44,618 nt of DNA from Clostridia bacterium. GTDB lineage: Bacteria; Bacillota; Clostridia; Oscillospirales; CAG-272. The position numbers were made by a program, and so were the translations under genes. The number at the start of each line of letters is the position of its first letter. Positions within the stretch are counted from its first letter, which is position 1. This document shows, piece by piece, positions 22,840 through 30,774 of this stretch. The DNA lies in contig JAFUPC010000113.1 of the NCBI GenBank assembly GCA_017481495.1, positions 1-44,618 of the forward strand, given 5' to 3'. The notes below the pieces were generated by a model. That model was not told the DNA's origin and did no database searches. It saw nothing but the letters and a program-made list of their open reading frames with translations.

Positions 22840-24677
22840 ACTATGGGTGCCTCCTCTCTGTAATAGCGGCTCTGAACCTCAAACAGCTCCGCATACCGTC
22901 CGCCCATTGCAAGCAGACTGTCATGCGTGCCCTCTTCTTTGATTTTGCCGTCTTCCAACAGCAATATCCGGTCACAGAAGCGCGTGGATGCCAGACGGTG
23001 GGAAATATAGACCGCCGTCCGTCCCACTGTCATTTCGTTGTATTTGAGATACATATCGTTTTCCGCGATCGGGTCAAGGGCGGCGGTCGGTTCATCGAGC
23101 ACGATGAGCGGCGCATCCTTGTACAGTGCCCGCGCAAGCATCAGCCGCTGGGTCTCGCCGCCGGAGAGCATGATGCCGTCCTGATAGACGTACCGCCCGA
23201 TGTGCGTATGCAGTCCGTCGGGCAGGGAGCGCACCTTTTCGGTCAGTCCCGCTTTTTCAAGACAGCGCCACACCTTTTCCTCATCGGTATTTTCATACAG
23301 CACCTGCGACACATTTTCCGCAAGGGTCACATCCAAAACGGAAAACTCCTGGAACACCGAGGAAAACAGGGCGTAATATTCCCGCCGGTCAAAGGTGCGG
23401 ATGTCCTGACTGTTCAATAACACCCGTCCCTCGGTCGGGTCGTAAAGACCGCACAGCAGCTTGACGAGCGTTGTTTTTCCGGCACCGTTCAGACCGACGA
23501 TCGCCAGCTTTTCGCCCGGGCGGATGGTGAGGTTCATGTGATGGATGATGTCTTTCTCCGTATTCGGGTAGCGGAACGAGACGTTTTCCAGCTTCAGTTC
23601 ATAGGATTCCGCTTTTTCGGGAACACTCCCGCCCGCAAAGGTGAACGGTTCTTCGTCGTCAAGAAATTCCCGCAGGACGGACAGCCCCAGCGACTGCTGA
23701 TGCAGCGTCAGAAATCCCGACAGGATCCCGCCAATCCACGATGTGAACCCGCCGACCGCGCTGAAATACAAAAGAAACTGCGATGCGGACAGTCCTTCGT
23801 CCAGGGTCAGCGAGATAAGATAAAAGTACGCAATGCCATTGCGCGCAAAGGTCAGCACGGCATCCGTCAGATTGGTCAGAATGTATACCTTTTCTCCGCG
23901 CACAACGAACGCACGCAGGAGTCTCTCACCGCTTTGGTAAACGTCTTCCAGCCATCCCGCCATGCCGAACATCCGCAAGTCCTTTGCGAATTTGTCGCTT
24001 TCAGTGATCTTCATGGGATAGTCCATCTGCCTGCCGATCTCGGAACGCTCATCCCGATGACGGTATCCCCAGCCGTTGACGTGCTTGGAAACAAAGAAGT
24101 TCACGGTGCAGGTCACGATCACCACCGCGATCATCATAGGATCAATATCGGAAAGCAGGGTGAGGTAAATGCAAAAGCAGATGAGATTGACCGCAAGGGA
24201 TGTGAGCGTATTCCAGACGGCTTCCGTGGAAGCGGAATTGGAGCCTGTCTGTGAATTGGCGTTGTTGCATTTTTCGATGAAATCCGCTTTTTCGGTGTTG
24301 GAATACGAGGTATTGCACGTCTTTTCCGCAATCAGGTTGATGATGTATGTCCGCACGGAAACGCGCCCGAACAACGTATTCGTATCGACATAGGACTGCA
24401 ATCCCGCAAGGACGGCAAGCGTTCCCGTAAAGACTGCAATGGTCAGAAACAGTTCTTTCAGCGGCGCGCCGCTTTCCACCTTTCCGAGAATCGTCGGCGA
24501 CAGCCACAGATTGCACAGGTGCGATGCGATATCAAGCACAACGGTCACAAGGCACAGCCATAAGACCGTTTTTTCCTTTTTCCATGCACAGCGGAGCATG
24601 AAGCGGACGTTGCTTGGAATGCTGTATTTCGGTTTATCTTTTTTCTCTTTTTCTTTGGGTTTCGGGGTCTTTGACAT
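22836..24677 (-). CDS. ABC transporter, fused permease-ATPase (first subunit)
   Basis: This 613-residue half-transporter starts with a lysine-rich cytoplasmic tail (KPKEKEKKDKPKY), then the exporter membrane domain (about 30-345). The ATPase has Walker A GLNGAGKTT (K401), signature LSGGETQR, Walker B LIVLDEPTAALDP and the switch histidine in ISHRLAS. Both subunits carry complete catalytic motifs, so neither ATP site is obviously degenerate. ATG at 24677 has GAAAGG at a fair distance; the longer upstream frame crosses the promoter and terminator and is excluded. Confidence 0.9.
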   Translation of the reverse strand: MSKTPKPKEKEKKDKPKYSIPSNVRFMLRCAWKKEKTVLWLCLVTVVLDIASHLCNLWLSPTILGKVESGAPLKELFLTIAVFTGTLAVLAGLQSYVDTNTLFGRVSVRTYIINLIAEKTCNTSYSNTEKADFIEKCNNANSQTGSNSASTEAVWNTLTSLAVNLICFCIYLTLLSDIDPMMIAVVIVTCTVNFFVSKHVNGWGYRHRDERSEIGRQMDYPMKITESDKFAKDLRMFGMAGWLEDVYQSGERLLRAFVVRGEKVYILTNLTDAVLTFARNGIAYFYLISLTLDEGLSASQFLLYFSAVGGFTSWIGGILSGFLTLHQQSLGLSVLREFLDDEEPFTFAGGSVPEKAESYELKLENVSFRYPNTEKDIIHHMNLTIRPGEKLAIVGLNGAGKTTLVKLLCGLYDPTEGRVLLNSQDIRTFDRREYYALFSSVFQEFSVLDVTLAENVSQVLYENTDEEKVWRCLEKAGLTEKVRSLPDGLHTHIGRYVYQDGIMLSGGETQRLMLARALYKDAPLIVLDEPTAALDPIAENDMYLKYNEMTVGRTAVYISHRLASTRFCDRILLLEDGKIKEEGTHDSLLAMGGRYAELFEVQSRYYREEAPIV

Positions 24678-24711
24678 AGACGATTCCGCCTTTCTGTGTT
24701 TTGGTAATGAT

Positions 24712-24740
24712 ATTATACCATAAAAAACCGTCCCCGGCAC
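24712..24740 (-). promoter_or_regulatory. Promoter of ABC exporter pair
   Basis: On the minus strand TATAAT (24712-24717) with extended TATGG; no good -35 at 17 bp. The -10 follows directly on the T-tract of a terminator, the same terminator-promoter fusion as at 7691-7719. Confidence 0.55.
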
Positions 24741-24751
24741 ATTCCGGGGAC
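24722..24751 (-). terminator. Terminator of LytTR two-component operon
   Basis: On the minus strand GTCCCCGG, loop AATGTG, CCGGGGAC, GG, then six T. It lies about 180 bp after the kinase stop, beyond the hairpin element. Confidence 0.85.
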
Positions 24752-24793
24752 GAATTGTCGTTTTCGGGGGATGAATTGCATTCGGAACGGGGG

Positions 24794-24936
24794 TTTTGGG
24801 GGATGGTAATAATTTAAGGGCGACGATGATTTTCATGTGAGAAAATATAACGAAACGCCGACAGATAAGCCTTCTCTGTTACTTTAATTTTCCTCACACA
24901 AACAACATCATCGCCCAAAAGTTGACAACATTACCC
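24794..24936 (-). repeat. Hairpin element, copy 2, at 3' end of LytTR operon
   Basis: The plus strand shows TTTTGGGGGATGG and TTAAGGGCGACGATG (24814-24828) paired with CATCATCGCCC (24906-24916). Further nested stems (TTTTCATGTGAG with CTCACACAAA; ACAGA with TCTGT) and an outer GGTAAT/ATTACC pair reach the kinase stop codon. It is clearly related to copy 1 in the arms but not in the loop, so the folded structure is conserved more than the sequence. Confidence 0.55.
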
Positions 24937-25755
24937 CTGTCCCTGTGAACCTGTCATTTCCGCAATCTCTGCGCCGGCCTCCTGTGCCGATTCTGCGGTT
25001 TCTTCGGTTTCCGGTTCTTCATTTTCATTTTCCGTCTTAACTTCTTCCTCCGATGGACATTTTTCCTCCGGCGCACATTCTTCCTCCGGAAGAAGTTCGA
25101 TCGGAATCAGGATCTCCGTCGTGAACGCGCCGTCCTCACTGCCGCGGGAAAGGTATCCGCCAAGCCGTTCGACGATGGTGTCGATGCGGACAAGTCCGAA
25201 GCCGTGTCCCTCTCCTTTGGTACTGCGGATGCGGCCGCCGACAAGCGGAAGTTTTTTCCCCGCGGTGAAGTTGGTAAAGGAAATATACAGCTGTGTCCCT
25301 TTGATGTCCATATACACGCGGATGAGCCGCCGCTCTTTGGGCAGGTCAAGCGATGCTTCGATGGCGTTGTCGAACAGATTGCCGATGATACAGCAAAGGT
25401 CCAGCTCCGGAAGATGCAGAAGTGCCGGGATCTGCGCATCCGCTTCCACGGTGATCTCCTTTGCCTGCGCTAAATTGATCTTGGAATTGAGGATCGCATC
25501 CGTCATCGGATTGCCGGTTTTGACAACGGTATCGACGGTTTTCAGGTCGGTATCGAGTTTGTCAAGATAGTCCGAGATCGCCGCAAGATCGCCGTGTGCG
25601 GCATACGCTTTCATCACCTGAATATGGTTGCGGTAATCGTGCCGCCAGCCGCGCATTTTCTTATACATATTGTCAACCTCGGCGAAGTGCGTTTCGATCA
25701 GCTCCGACTGATACGCGGAAATCCGGCGGTCGACCAATTTTGAAAACAGTCCCAT
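24931..25755 (-). CDS. GHKL-type sensor histidine kinase, soluble
   Basis: This 274-residue AgrC-like kinase core has phospho-acceptor H39 in WRHDYRNHI, N-box N126/N130 in GNLFDNAIEAS, and G-box in GEGHGFGLV (about 181-189). The membrane sensor domain usual for this family (about 200 residues, six segments) is missing: the protein starts only 35 residues before the H-box, so it is predicted to be cytoplasmic. The last 50 residues are a very acidic Glu-rich tail. ATG at 25755 has GGAGG at close spacing and follows the response-regulator stop by 13 bp. A frame extending upstream overlaps that gene. The stimulus must be internal or come from a partner. Confidence 0.85.
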   Translation of the reverse strand: MGLFSKLVDRRISAYQSELIETHFAEVDNMYKKMRGWRHDYRNHIQVMKAYAAHGDLAAISDYLDKLDTDLKTVDTVVKTGNPMTDAILNSKINLAQAKEITVEADAQIPALLHLPELDLCCIIGNLFDNAIEASLDLPKERRLIRVYMDIKGTQLYISFTNFTAGKKLPLVGGRIRSTKGEGHGFGLVRIDTIVERLGGYLSRGSEDGAFTTEILIPIELLPEEECAPEEKCPSEEEVKTENENEEPETEETAESAQEAGAEIAEMTGSQGQG

Positions 25756-25768
25756 ATTCCTCCGTCTC

Positions 25769-26500
25769 CTACAATCCGATAATCGAACGATTGACCTGTT
25801 CATACGCACCGCGCGGAAGCGGCAGAGCGGTGCCGTCTTTCAAGTATACATCTTTCTTTGTCACACGCACAACAGCCGTTAAATTGATGATAGCGGAACG
25901 TCCGATGCGCAGAAAACGGCTGTCCAACTGCCGTTCCAATTCACCCAAAGTCATTTTCACGGTATGTTCGGCTGTAAGAATGTCTGCATTCTGTGTGCGG
26001 ACGTGAACGGTGACATAATTTGCCCGTACCTCCGCATAGATCATGCGGTACAGCGGCACACGGAGCAGTCCCTCTCCGGTTTCCAATGTCAGACACGCTT
26101 CGTCCTTTTTCAGTTTTTCGACAGCGCGATCAAGGACGGTGCGGAATTTTTCTTCTCTGACCGGCTTCATCAGATAATGCAGTGCCGCGACCTCGTACCC
26201 CTCGGCAATGTAGTCGCTGTACCCGGTAACAAAGACCATCTGCACGGTCTCGTCCTCGCTCCGGATGCGTTTGGCAAGTGTGACTCCGTCCATTCCCCTC
26301 ATTTCGATGTCCAGAAGCAGGATGTCGTATCCGCATTCGTCTTCATAGGCAAACAGAAAGCTTTCCGCCGACGGAAATTCTTCCATGTGGACACGGACTC
26401 CGCGGCTTTCCGCCCATGCGCTGACAAGCGAAAATAAGAGCGCGCGGTCTTCCGCTGTATCGTCAACGACGGCAATCCGGAGTGTGTTTTCCGCGGACAT
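25769..26500 (-). CDS. LytTR-family response regulator (AgrA-like)
   Basis: This 243-residue protein has a receiver domain (acidic pocket D13-D14, phospho-acceptor D64 in LLLDIEMRGMDG, K112 in LMKPV) and a C-terminal LytTR DNA-binding domain (about 145-243) with the typical FLRIGRSAIINL core. ATG at 26500 has GGGGGA upstream; the consensus promoter at 26535-26563 excludes the longer frame. It is the first gene of a two-gene operon with the soluble kinase. LytTR regulators bind 9 bp direct repeats about 21 bp apart; a candidate pair is at 26803-26833. Confidence 0.88.
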   Translation of the reverse strand: MSAENTLRIAVVDDTAEDRALLFSLVSAWAESRGVRVHMEEFPSAESFLFAYEDECGYDILLLDIEMRGMDGVTLAKRIRSEDETVQMVFVTGYSDYIAEGYEVAALHYLMKPVREEKFRTVLDRAVEKLKKDEACLTLETGEGLLRVPLYRMIYAEVRANYVTVHVRTQNADILTAEHTVKMTLGELERQLDSRFLRIGRSAIINLTAVVRVTKKDVYLKDGTALPLPRGAYEQVNRSIIGL

Positions 26501-26534
26501 GGCATCGGTTCCCCCATTCCTGTATAATACCATT

Positions 26535-26563
26535 ATTATAACACAGAAATCCAGTGCTGTCAA
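26535..26563 (-). promoter_or_regulatory. Consensus promoter of LytTR operon
   Basis: On the minus strand: TTGACA (26558-26563), 17 bp spacer, TATAAT (26535-26540). Confidence 0.85.
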
Positions 26564-26690
26564 CCGATTCTTTTCGGAAGAACCATTATCCGGCAGGAAG
26601 CGACACGCGGAACATCGTCCGTCCTCTGCCGCTGTGAACGGTCACGGTCTCCCATCCAGTATGCACTATCTCAAACAGATGGTGATCGGT

Positions 26691-26706
26691 TATCGAACAT
26701 ATCTTA
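26691..26706 (+). repeat. TATCGAACATATCT repeat, copy 1
   Basis: TATCGAACATATCTTA. An inverted copy is at 27370-27384 and a direct copy at 27446-27460. With copy 2 it forms an extended inverted repeat (GATGGTG-N3-GGTTATCGAACAT) bounding the gene-poor region. Confidence 0.55.
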
Positions 26707-26756
26707 TAAATTCCGCCGCATATCAAGTGGATATTGAAAATAAAATGAATCCTCTT

Positions 26757-26833
26757 TATGTCCGTTTTTATTGGAGGTAAAACGATTCACCCCGCGCCCA
26801 TACCGGGACATACCCCAACAAAACGGGACATAC
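26757..26833. repeat. Hairpin with two CGGGACATAC direct repeats
   Basis: TATGTCC-GTTTTTATTGGAGG (26757-26777) pairs with CCCCAACAAAACGGGACATA (26813-26832). CGGGACATAC occurs at 26803-26812 and 26824-26833, 21 bp apart start to start, which is the spacing of LytTR half-sites. Confidence 0.4.
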
Positions 26834-27341
26834 AGCACGGGATTCATCCAACAGTATTGCAGGTTTCCAAAAAACCAGGATTCCATTTTACCTGATTTTT
26901 TCCGTTTTTTCAAACACTCTGTGAAGATACCGATGACACCGTGGTTTGCCGCAGTGTGTTATCTGATCATATTGCGTATCACTGCCATTCTGCTCTGACC
27001 GGTGGTGGGCGATGTCATTTTCTTCCTTTTATATATTGATTTATGCAATTCTCCCTTTATTCTCATCCAAAGCCGCAACCGACCGCGTCTGGTGCGCATT
27101 TATCATCATCTGACGGACATCGCCGGACTGTGTGTGTTCCCACCGCTTCCCGCCGCCCTTGTTCTGATTACCATCAGCGTGGTTCTGACCTGTTTGCCGG
27201 CATCATTCCTTCCCGCAGTACGATATAAAAGAACCCCGTTGCGGCATTCCGCAGTGAATGAATTTTTCCTGATCATTTCGGATGAAATATTCCGAAATTA
27301 TGAATCTTCCGTAAACTCACCGGCAAAACCGGCTGACACCC

Positions 27342-27370
27342 TTGCAATTCTTGCCGGAATGGTGTATAAT
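27342..27370 (+). promoter_or_regulatory. Promoter of AI-2E family transporter gene
   Basis: TTGCAA (27342-27347), 17 bp spacer, TATAAT (27365-27370). The 5' leader is about 125 nt. Confidence 0.7.
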
Positions 27371-27384
27371 AGAAATGTTCGATA
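27370..27384 (-). repeat. TATCGAACAT repeat, copy 2 (inverted), over the start site
   Basis: TAGAAATGTTCGATA, the inverse of copies 1 and 3, begins at the last base of the -10 box and covers the expected transcription start, the classical position of a repressor site. Confidence 0.5.
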
Positions 27385-27445
27385 ACCTGGCACCATCCAT
27401 TGAAACAGTGTATATTTGATAGGTATTATCCCGGTCTGAACGGGG

Positions 27446-27460
27446 TATCGAACATATCTA
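27446..27460 (+). repeat. TATCGAACATATCTA repeat, copy 3
   Basis: It lies in the leader of the transporter gene, 43 bp before the ATG, and is inverted relative to copy 2 (14 of 15 bases match). Together copies 2 and 3 could loop or fold in the transcript. Confidence 0.5.
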
Positions 27461-27502
27461 ATGTAATTATCTTCTCATCAAAGGAAAGGAATCACACCGA
27501 CC

Positions 27503-28783
27503 ATGAAAACCGAAACCCGCCGTTATGTGACCATCGCCGCGATCGTGTTTATACTGTTTCTCGGCATTCATTACTGGGAAAACATCCAAGGGCTTCTCGC
27601 GCTTGCGTTTTCCGCCGCGCTTCCGCTGATCGTCGGCAGCATCATCGCGTTTCCCGTCAACATCCTGATGTCGTTCTACGAACGCCATTATTTCCCGCAT
27701 TCGCAGAAAAAAGCCGTCCGGAAATCCCGCCGTGTGGTGTGTCTTGTCGCGGCGCTTCTGACGATGGTCTGCATCATCGCGCTTGTCATCGGTTTGATCG
27801 TTCCCGAATTTGTCGATTGTATCATGCTTCTGGTCAGCCTGATTCCGGGAGCAATGGAAAAGGTCATTGACTACATCGAAACGCTCAATATTCTACCGGA
27901 GGACATTTTCGCGGTGCTGGAAAACATCGACTGGAAATCCCGCATCGGCGAGATCGTCAATTCCCTGTGGTCGGGGGTCGGCAGTGTGATGGACATTGCC
28001 ATCAAAGCGGTATCCTCGGTGTTCTCCGTCATCGTCACGGCATTGGTTGCCATTATCTTCTCTCTGTATCTGCTCATCGGAAAAGAACGGGTCGGCGGGC
28101 AGTGCCGCCGTCTGTTGGCACGGTATCTGCGCCCGCACATTTATGAAAAGGTCATGCACGTTCTCGGCGTGGTGAACGACTGCTTCCGCCGGTATGTGGT
28201 CGGGCAGTGCCTGGAAGCGGTGATCCTCGGTGTGCTCTGTACCGTCGGAATGCTCATTTTCCGCTTCCCATATGCTACGATGATCGGCGCACTGATCGCG
28301 TTCACGGCGTTGATTCCCGTGGCTGGTGCTTACATCGGTGCGTTTGTCGGTGCATTCATGATCCTCACCGTCTCCCCCATCCAGGCGGTGCTGTTCATCG
28401 TTTATATCGTCGTTCTTCAGCAATTGGAAGGCAATATTATCTATCCCCGTGTGGTCGGCTCCTCGCTCGGTCTGCCCGGTATCTGGGTTCTGGCGGCAGT
28501 CACGGTCGGCGGCGGCGTGATGGGTATCTTCGGTATGCTGCTCGGCGTTCCGCTGGCGGCGGCACTCTACCGTCTGCTCCGTGATGATGTGAACCGAGAT
28601 GCAGCAAGCCGAAAAGCCAAAGCGGAAACCGTTTCCGCGCTTGCCGGGGTACCGGTCGGAGAAGCGGAAGCCGCACCCGTCATCGGTGTCATTCCAGCCC
28701 CCGCGGAACCCAAGGTCTCCCCGAAAGTGCCGAAGACCGCTCCGCGCCCGTCCAAAAACCGCAAGAAAAATTCCAAAAAATAA
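27503..28783 (+). CDS. AI-2E family transporter (PerM/YtvI-like)
   Basis: This 426-residue membrane protein has two N-terminal segments (about 10-28, 33-55), a loop, a segment at 78-102, a central soluble part, then four to five closely spaced C-terminal segments (about 172-192, 235-330), the layout of the AI-2E/UPF0118 family. Family signatures include ALIPVAGAYIGAF and a GNIIYPRVVG-type motif. A charged C-terminal tail of about 60 residues, rich in Ala/Pro/Lys (ending PSKNRKKNSKK), is longer than usual. GGAAAGGA lies 13 bp before the ATG. Family members export small molecules or act as Na+/H+ antiporters; signalling by AI-2 should not be assumed. It is monocistronic. Confidence 0.85.
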   Translation: MKTETRRYVTIAAIVFILFLGIHYWENIQGLLALAFSAALPLIVGSIIAFPVNILMSFYERHYFPHSQKKAVRKSRRVVCLVAALLTMVCIIALVIGLIVPEFVDCIMLLVSLIPGAMEKVIDYIETLNILPEDIFAVLENIDWKSRIGEIVNSLWSGVGSVMDIAIKAVSSVFSVIVTALVAIIFSLYLLIGKERVGGQCRRLLARYLRPHIYEKVMHVLGVVNDCFRRYVVGQCLEAVILGVLCTVGMLIFRFPYATMIGALIAFTALIPVAGAYIGAFVGAFMILTVSPIQAVLFIVYIVVLQQLEGNIIYPRVVGSSLGLPGIWVLAAVTVGGGVMGIFGMLLGVPLAAALYRLLRDDVNRDAASRKAKAETVSALAGVPVGEAEAAPVIGVIPAPAEPKVSPKVPKTAPRPSKNRKKNSKK

Positions 28784-28790
28784 CCGTTCA

Positions 28791-28829
28791 GCGCAGGATT
28801 TCCCATTTTCGGGAGCCTGCGCCTGTTTT
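28791..28829 (+). terminator. Terminator of AI-2E family gene
   Basis: GCGCAGG (28791-28797) pairs with CCTGCGC (28816-28822) around an inner TCCC/GGGA, followed by CTGTTTTG. Confidence 0.7.
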
Positions 28830-28898
28830 GGGCAAAAATTTTCCGACAATTTTATAAAATGTTCCACGATTCGTTCCACCTTGTTCATAATTATGTGG

Positions 28899-28904
28899 TA
28901 TAAT
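28899..28904 (+). promoter_or_regulatory. Extended -10 promoter of lipoprotein pair
   Basis: TGTGG-TATAAT without a recognisable -35 at 17 bp. GTTCCAC occurs twice just upstream (28861-28867 and 28873-28879, 12 bp period) and may be an activator site replacing the -35. Confidence 0.55.
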
Positions 28905-28986
28905 AATCGGGAAGTCCGTTGCCGGGCTTCGTCCATGTCATCCATAAACCACGTTCCAACATGATTTGAAAGGATATTTTTTGAAA

Positions 28987-29568
28987 ATGATGAAACGCAA
29001 TCTTGCGCTGCTCCTTGCAGCTGTACTGGCATCCTCCATGCTTTCCTGCGGCGGAAACGACTCCACTGCTGACGATACCACCGCCACCGGCACCACTGCC
29101 GCCGTCACCGATACCACGGCTGTTGATACGGAAGCCGTTGTTGAAGCGACCACGCCCGCGACCATTCTGCTTGCGGCATTCAAGGACTACACCGCGGCAA
29201 ATCCCGATGCAACCGCTGAGGAAATCGCCACCGCTCTATCCCAGAACGAGATCATTCCGTTCGGCCCGATGGTACAGCCGATGGTCGAGGGCTATCACCC
29301 CGGCTTCACGACCGACATCACCGGCTTCACCGAATCCGTTGGTTTCATGCCGATGATCGGCACTATTCCGTTTGTCGCTTACGTTTTCACAGTTGACGAA
29401 GCGAGCATCGATGCGTTCAAGGAGACCCTGACCACAAACTACGACCTCAGATGGAACATCTGCACTGAGGCGGAGGAAATGGTCTGCGAATCCGTCGGCG
29501 ACAAGGTCTTCTTCGTCATGGCAAGAAACAGCTTTGAAGAAGAAGTCGTCGAAGATGAACTGGGTTAA
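28987..29568 (+). CDS. Small lipoprotein of unknown function
   Basis: This 193-residue lipoprotein has a signal peptide ending in SSMLSCGG, then a low-complexity Thr/Ala/Asp/Val linker (about 25-60), and a folded domain of about 130 residues with no motif I recognise. The sequence near IPFGPMVQPMVEGYHPGF and DAFKETLTTNYDLRWN suggests an alpha/beta domain. Two ATGs in a row (28987, 28990) follow AAAGGA at 12-15 bp; a TTG at 28981 is better spaced and could be the true start. The next gene begins inside its 3' end, so the two are coupled and probably work together at the cell surface. Confidence 0.75.
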   Translation: MMKRNLALLLAAVLASSMLSCGGNDSTADDTTATGTTAAVTDTTAVDTEAVVEATTPATILLAAFKDYTAANPDATAEEIATALSQNEIIPFGPMVQPMVEGYHPGFTTDITGFTESVGFMPMIGTIPFVAYVFTVDEASIDAFKETLTTNYDLRWNICTEAEEMVCESVGDKVFFVMARNSFEEEVVEDELG

Positions 29569-30595
29569 GCATTCCGCATATCCGAGTTATGCCGTCGCAA
29601 TCTTTCTTGCGGCGGTTTGCTTTTCGGGATGCGGTGGCAATGACGGCGCAGACCTGCCAGCGGACACTGTTACGACCGCGGTTTCCACAGAAGCAGGAAC
29701 GGATTCCGCGCCCGACACCTACAAAAACGGCGACCTGTTCGTCATGGACGGACACGCATCCGAGGTGCTTTCCCCGGTGAGGGAATCCATGCTTGATTAC
29801 GCGGTCTCGCTGTTTTCGGAGATTTATGAAACGTATCTTACCGATGGGGAGCACAGGATCCTCCTCTCCGTCATTCCGGACAAGAATGTTTATCTTGCAT
29901 CGTCTGACAACCCGGACGGCGTTCCGTTTGCGGACTACGATCTGCTTGTGAACACGGTGCGGGACGGCTGTGCGGATTTCGCGGAATACTGCGACTTGTT
30001 TTCCGTTCTGTCGCTTGACGATTATTATCACGCCGATCTGCACTGGAAACAGGAGAATCTTTCCCTTGTGACAGAGACCCTGTTATCCGCCTTCGGACAC
30101 ACAGAGCTTCCCGCCTGGGACTATGTTGTCACGGAAACGGACGGCGCGTTTATCGGGACGTACACGGCACAGCTTGCGGATTCAGGGTTATCGGATGCGG
30201 TCGGCGGGGATGTCCTTTGTCATCTTGAAAACGATATTCTCTCGCAGGTCACTGTGACCGACTACAAGGACGGTACGCCGTCAGCGGGCGTTCTGTACAA
30301 GGAAACCCTCTCCTCCGGCGACAAATCCTATGACAGCTATCTCTCCGGCTCCGTGCCGCTGCAGGTGCTGTATTCGCCTATGTCATCTTCCGACCGGGAG
30401 CTGATCATTTTCCGGGATTCGTTTGCGTCCGCGCTCGCGCCGCTGCTCTGTGCTGTGTACCGTGAGGTCACGCTTGTGGATCTGCGTTATCTCGGTTCCG
30501 GGGTGCTTGACGATTATCTGTCGTTTGATGAGGAGCAGGATGTGCTGTTTTTATACAGTACGCATCTGTTGAACCGGGCGATGATCATGAAATAA
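29555..30595 (+). CDS. DHHW-like lipoprotein (SGNH-related, DLHW variant)
   Basis: This 346-residue lipoprotein has a signal peptide with FSGCGG and a folded part like the DHHW family: SVIPDKNVYLA, YYHADLHWKQEN and LIIFRDSFASALAPL are the family's landmarks. The DHHW tetrad reads D-L-H-W, losing the first His. DHHW and AlgX/AlgJ relatives are extracytoplasmic proteins that assist O-acetylation of polysaccharides and normally sit next to an MBOAT acyltransferase; no MBOAT gene is in the window. The ATG at 29555 overlaps the previous gene by 14 bp and has only a weak ribosome site, so it probably relies on coupling. Function and activity are uncertain. Confidence 0.72.
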   Translation: MNWVKHSAYPSYAVAIFLAAVCFSGCGGNDGADLPADTVTTAVSTEAGTDSAPDTYKNGDLFVMDGHASEVLSPVRESMLDYAVSLFSEIYETYLTDGEHRILLSVIPDKNVYLASSDNPDGVPFADYDLLVNTVRDGCADFAEYCDLFSVLSLDDYYHADLHWKQENLSLVTETLLSAFGHTELPAWDYVVTETDGAFIGTYTAQLADSGLSDAVGGDVLCHLENDILSQVTVTDYKDGTPSAGVLYKETLSSGDKSYDSYLSGSVPLQVLYSPMSSSDRELIIFRDSFASALAPLLCAVYREVTLVDLRYLGSGVLDDYLSFDEEQDVLFLYSTHLLNRAMIMK

Positions 30596-30610
30596 TGTAC
30601 AGTGCTGTTT

Positions 30611-30646
30611 GACTGCTGTCGGCTGTTGTCGGCGGCAGTCCTTTTC
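30611..30646 (+). terminator. Terminator of lipoprotein pair
   Basis: GACTGCTG (30611-30618) pairs with CGGCAGTC (30633-30640, one G-U), followed by CTTTTC. Confidence 0.65.
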
Positions 30647-30678
30647 TATCTCTGAAATTTATTTGGGGCAATCTGCAC

Positions 30679-30696
30679 CGCAATTTTGCGCCGCAA
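30679..30696. promoter_or_regulatory. TTGCG palindromes, candidate operator of GH78-like gene
   Basis: Overlapping palindromes CGCAATTTTGCG and TTGCGCCGCAA lie 15 bp upstream of the -35 box. TTGCGAACGCAA and TTGCAAATGCAA occur in the same position before the Gfo/Idh gene (32784-32828), which suggests a shared regulator. Confidence 0.4.
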
Positions 30697-30710
30697 TTTG
30701 CGTTTCCCTC

Positions 30711-30739
30711 TTGCATTTTCCCGTATTTCGTGGTATACT
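30711..30739 (+). promoter_or_regulatory. Promoter of GH78-like gene
   Basis: TTGCAT (30711-30716), 17 bp spacer ending in CGTGG, TATACT (30734-30739). Confidence 0.7.
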
Positions 30740-30774
30740 TTTATCATCAGAATATGATTCGGAGGTATCATTCC

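Larger units (their letters stand above)
26564..27341. other. 780 bp region without a convincing gene
   Basis: No frame here has a normal start with a ribosome site and family-like sequence. On the plus strand two adjacent frames (26771-26998 and 27002-27385) contain hydrophobic stretches (WFAAVCYLIILRITAILL; AALVLITISVVLTCL) that may be the ruin of a small membrane protein. A GGAGG at 26772 is followed at the right distance by ATT rather than ATG. Inverted and direct repeats listed separately lie at both ends. Confidence 0.4.

Noticed and set aside
26704..26913. Small minus-strand frame (about 60 codons) as a possible signalling peptide
   Set aside because: Weak ribosome site, no leader or processing motif, and it reads through the repeat/hairpin at 26757-26833.
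27503..28783. Quorum-sensing AI-2 exporter
   Set aside because: The family name is historical; most members are not shown to move AI-2, and no luxS or lsr gene is in the window.
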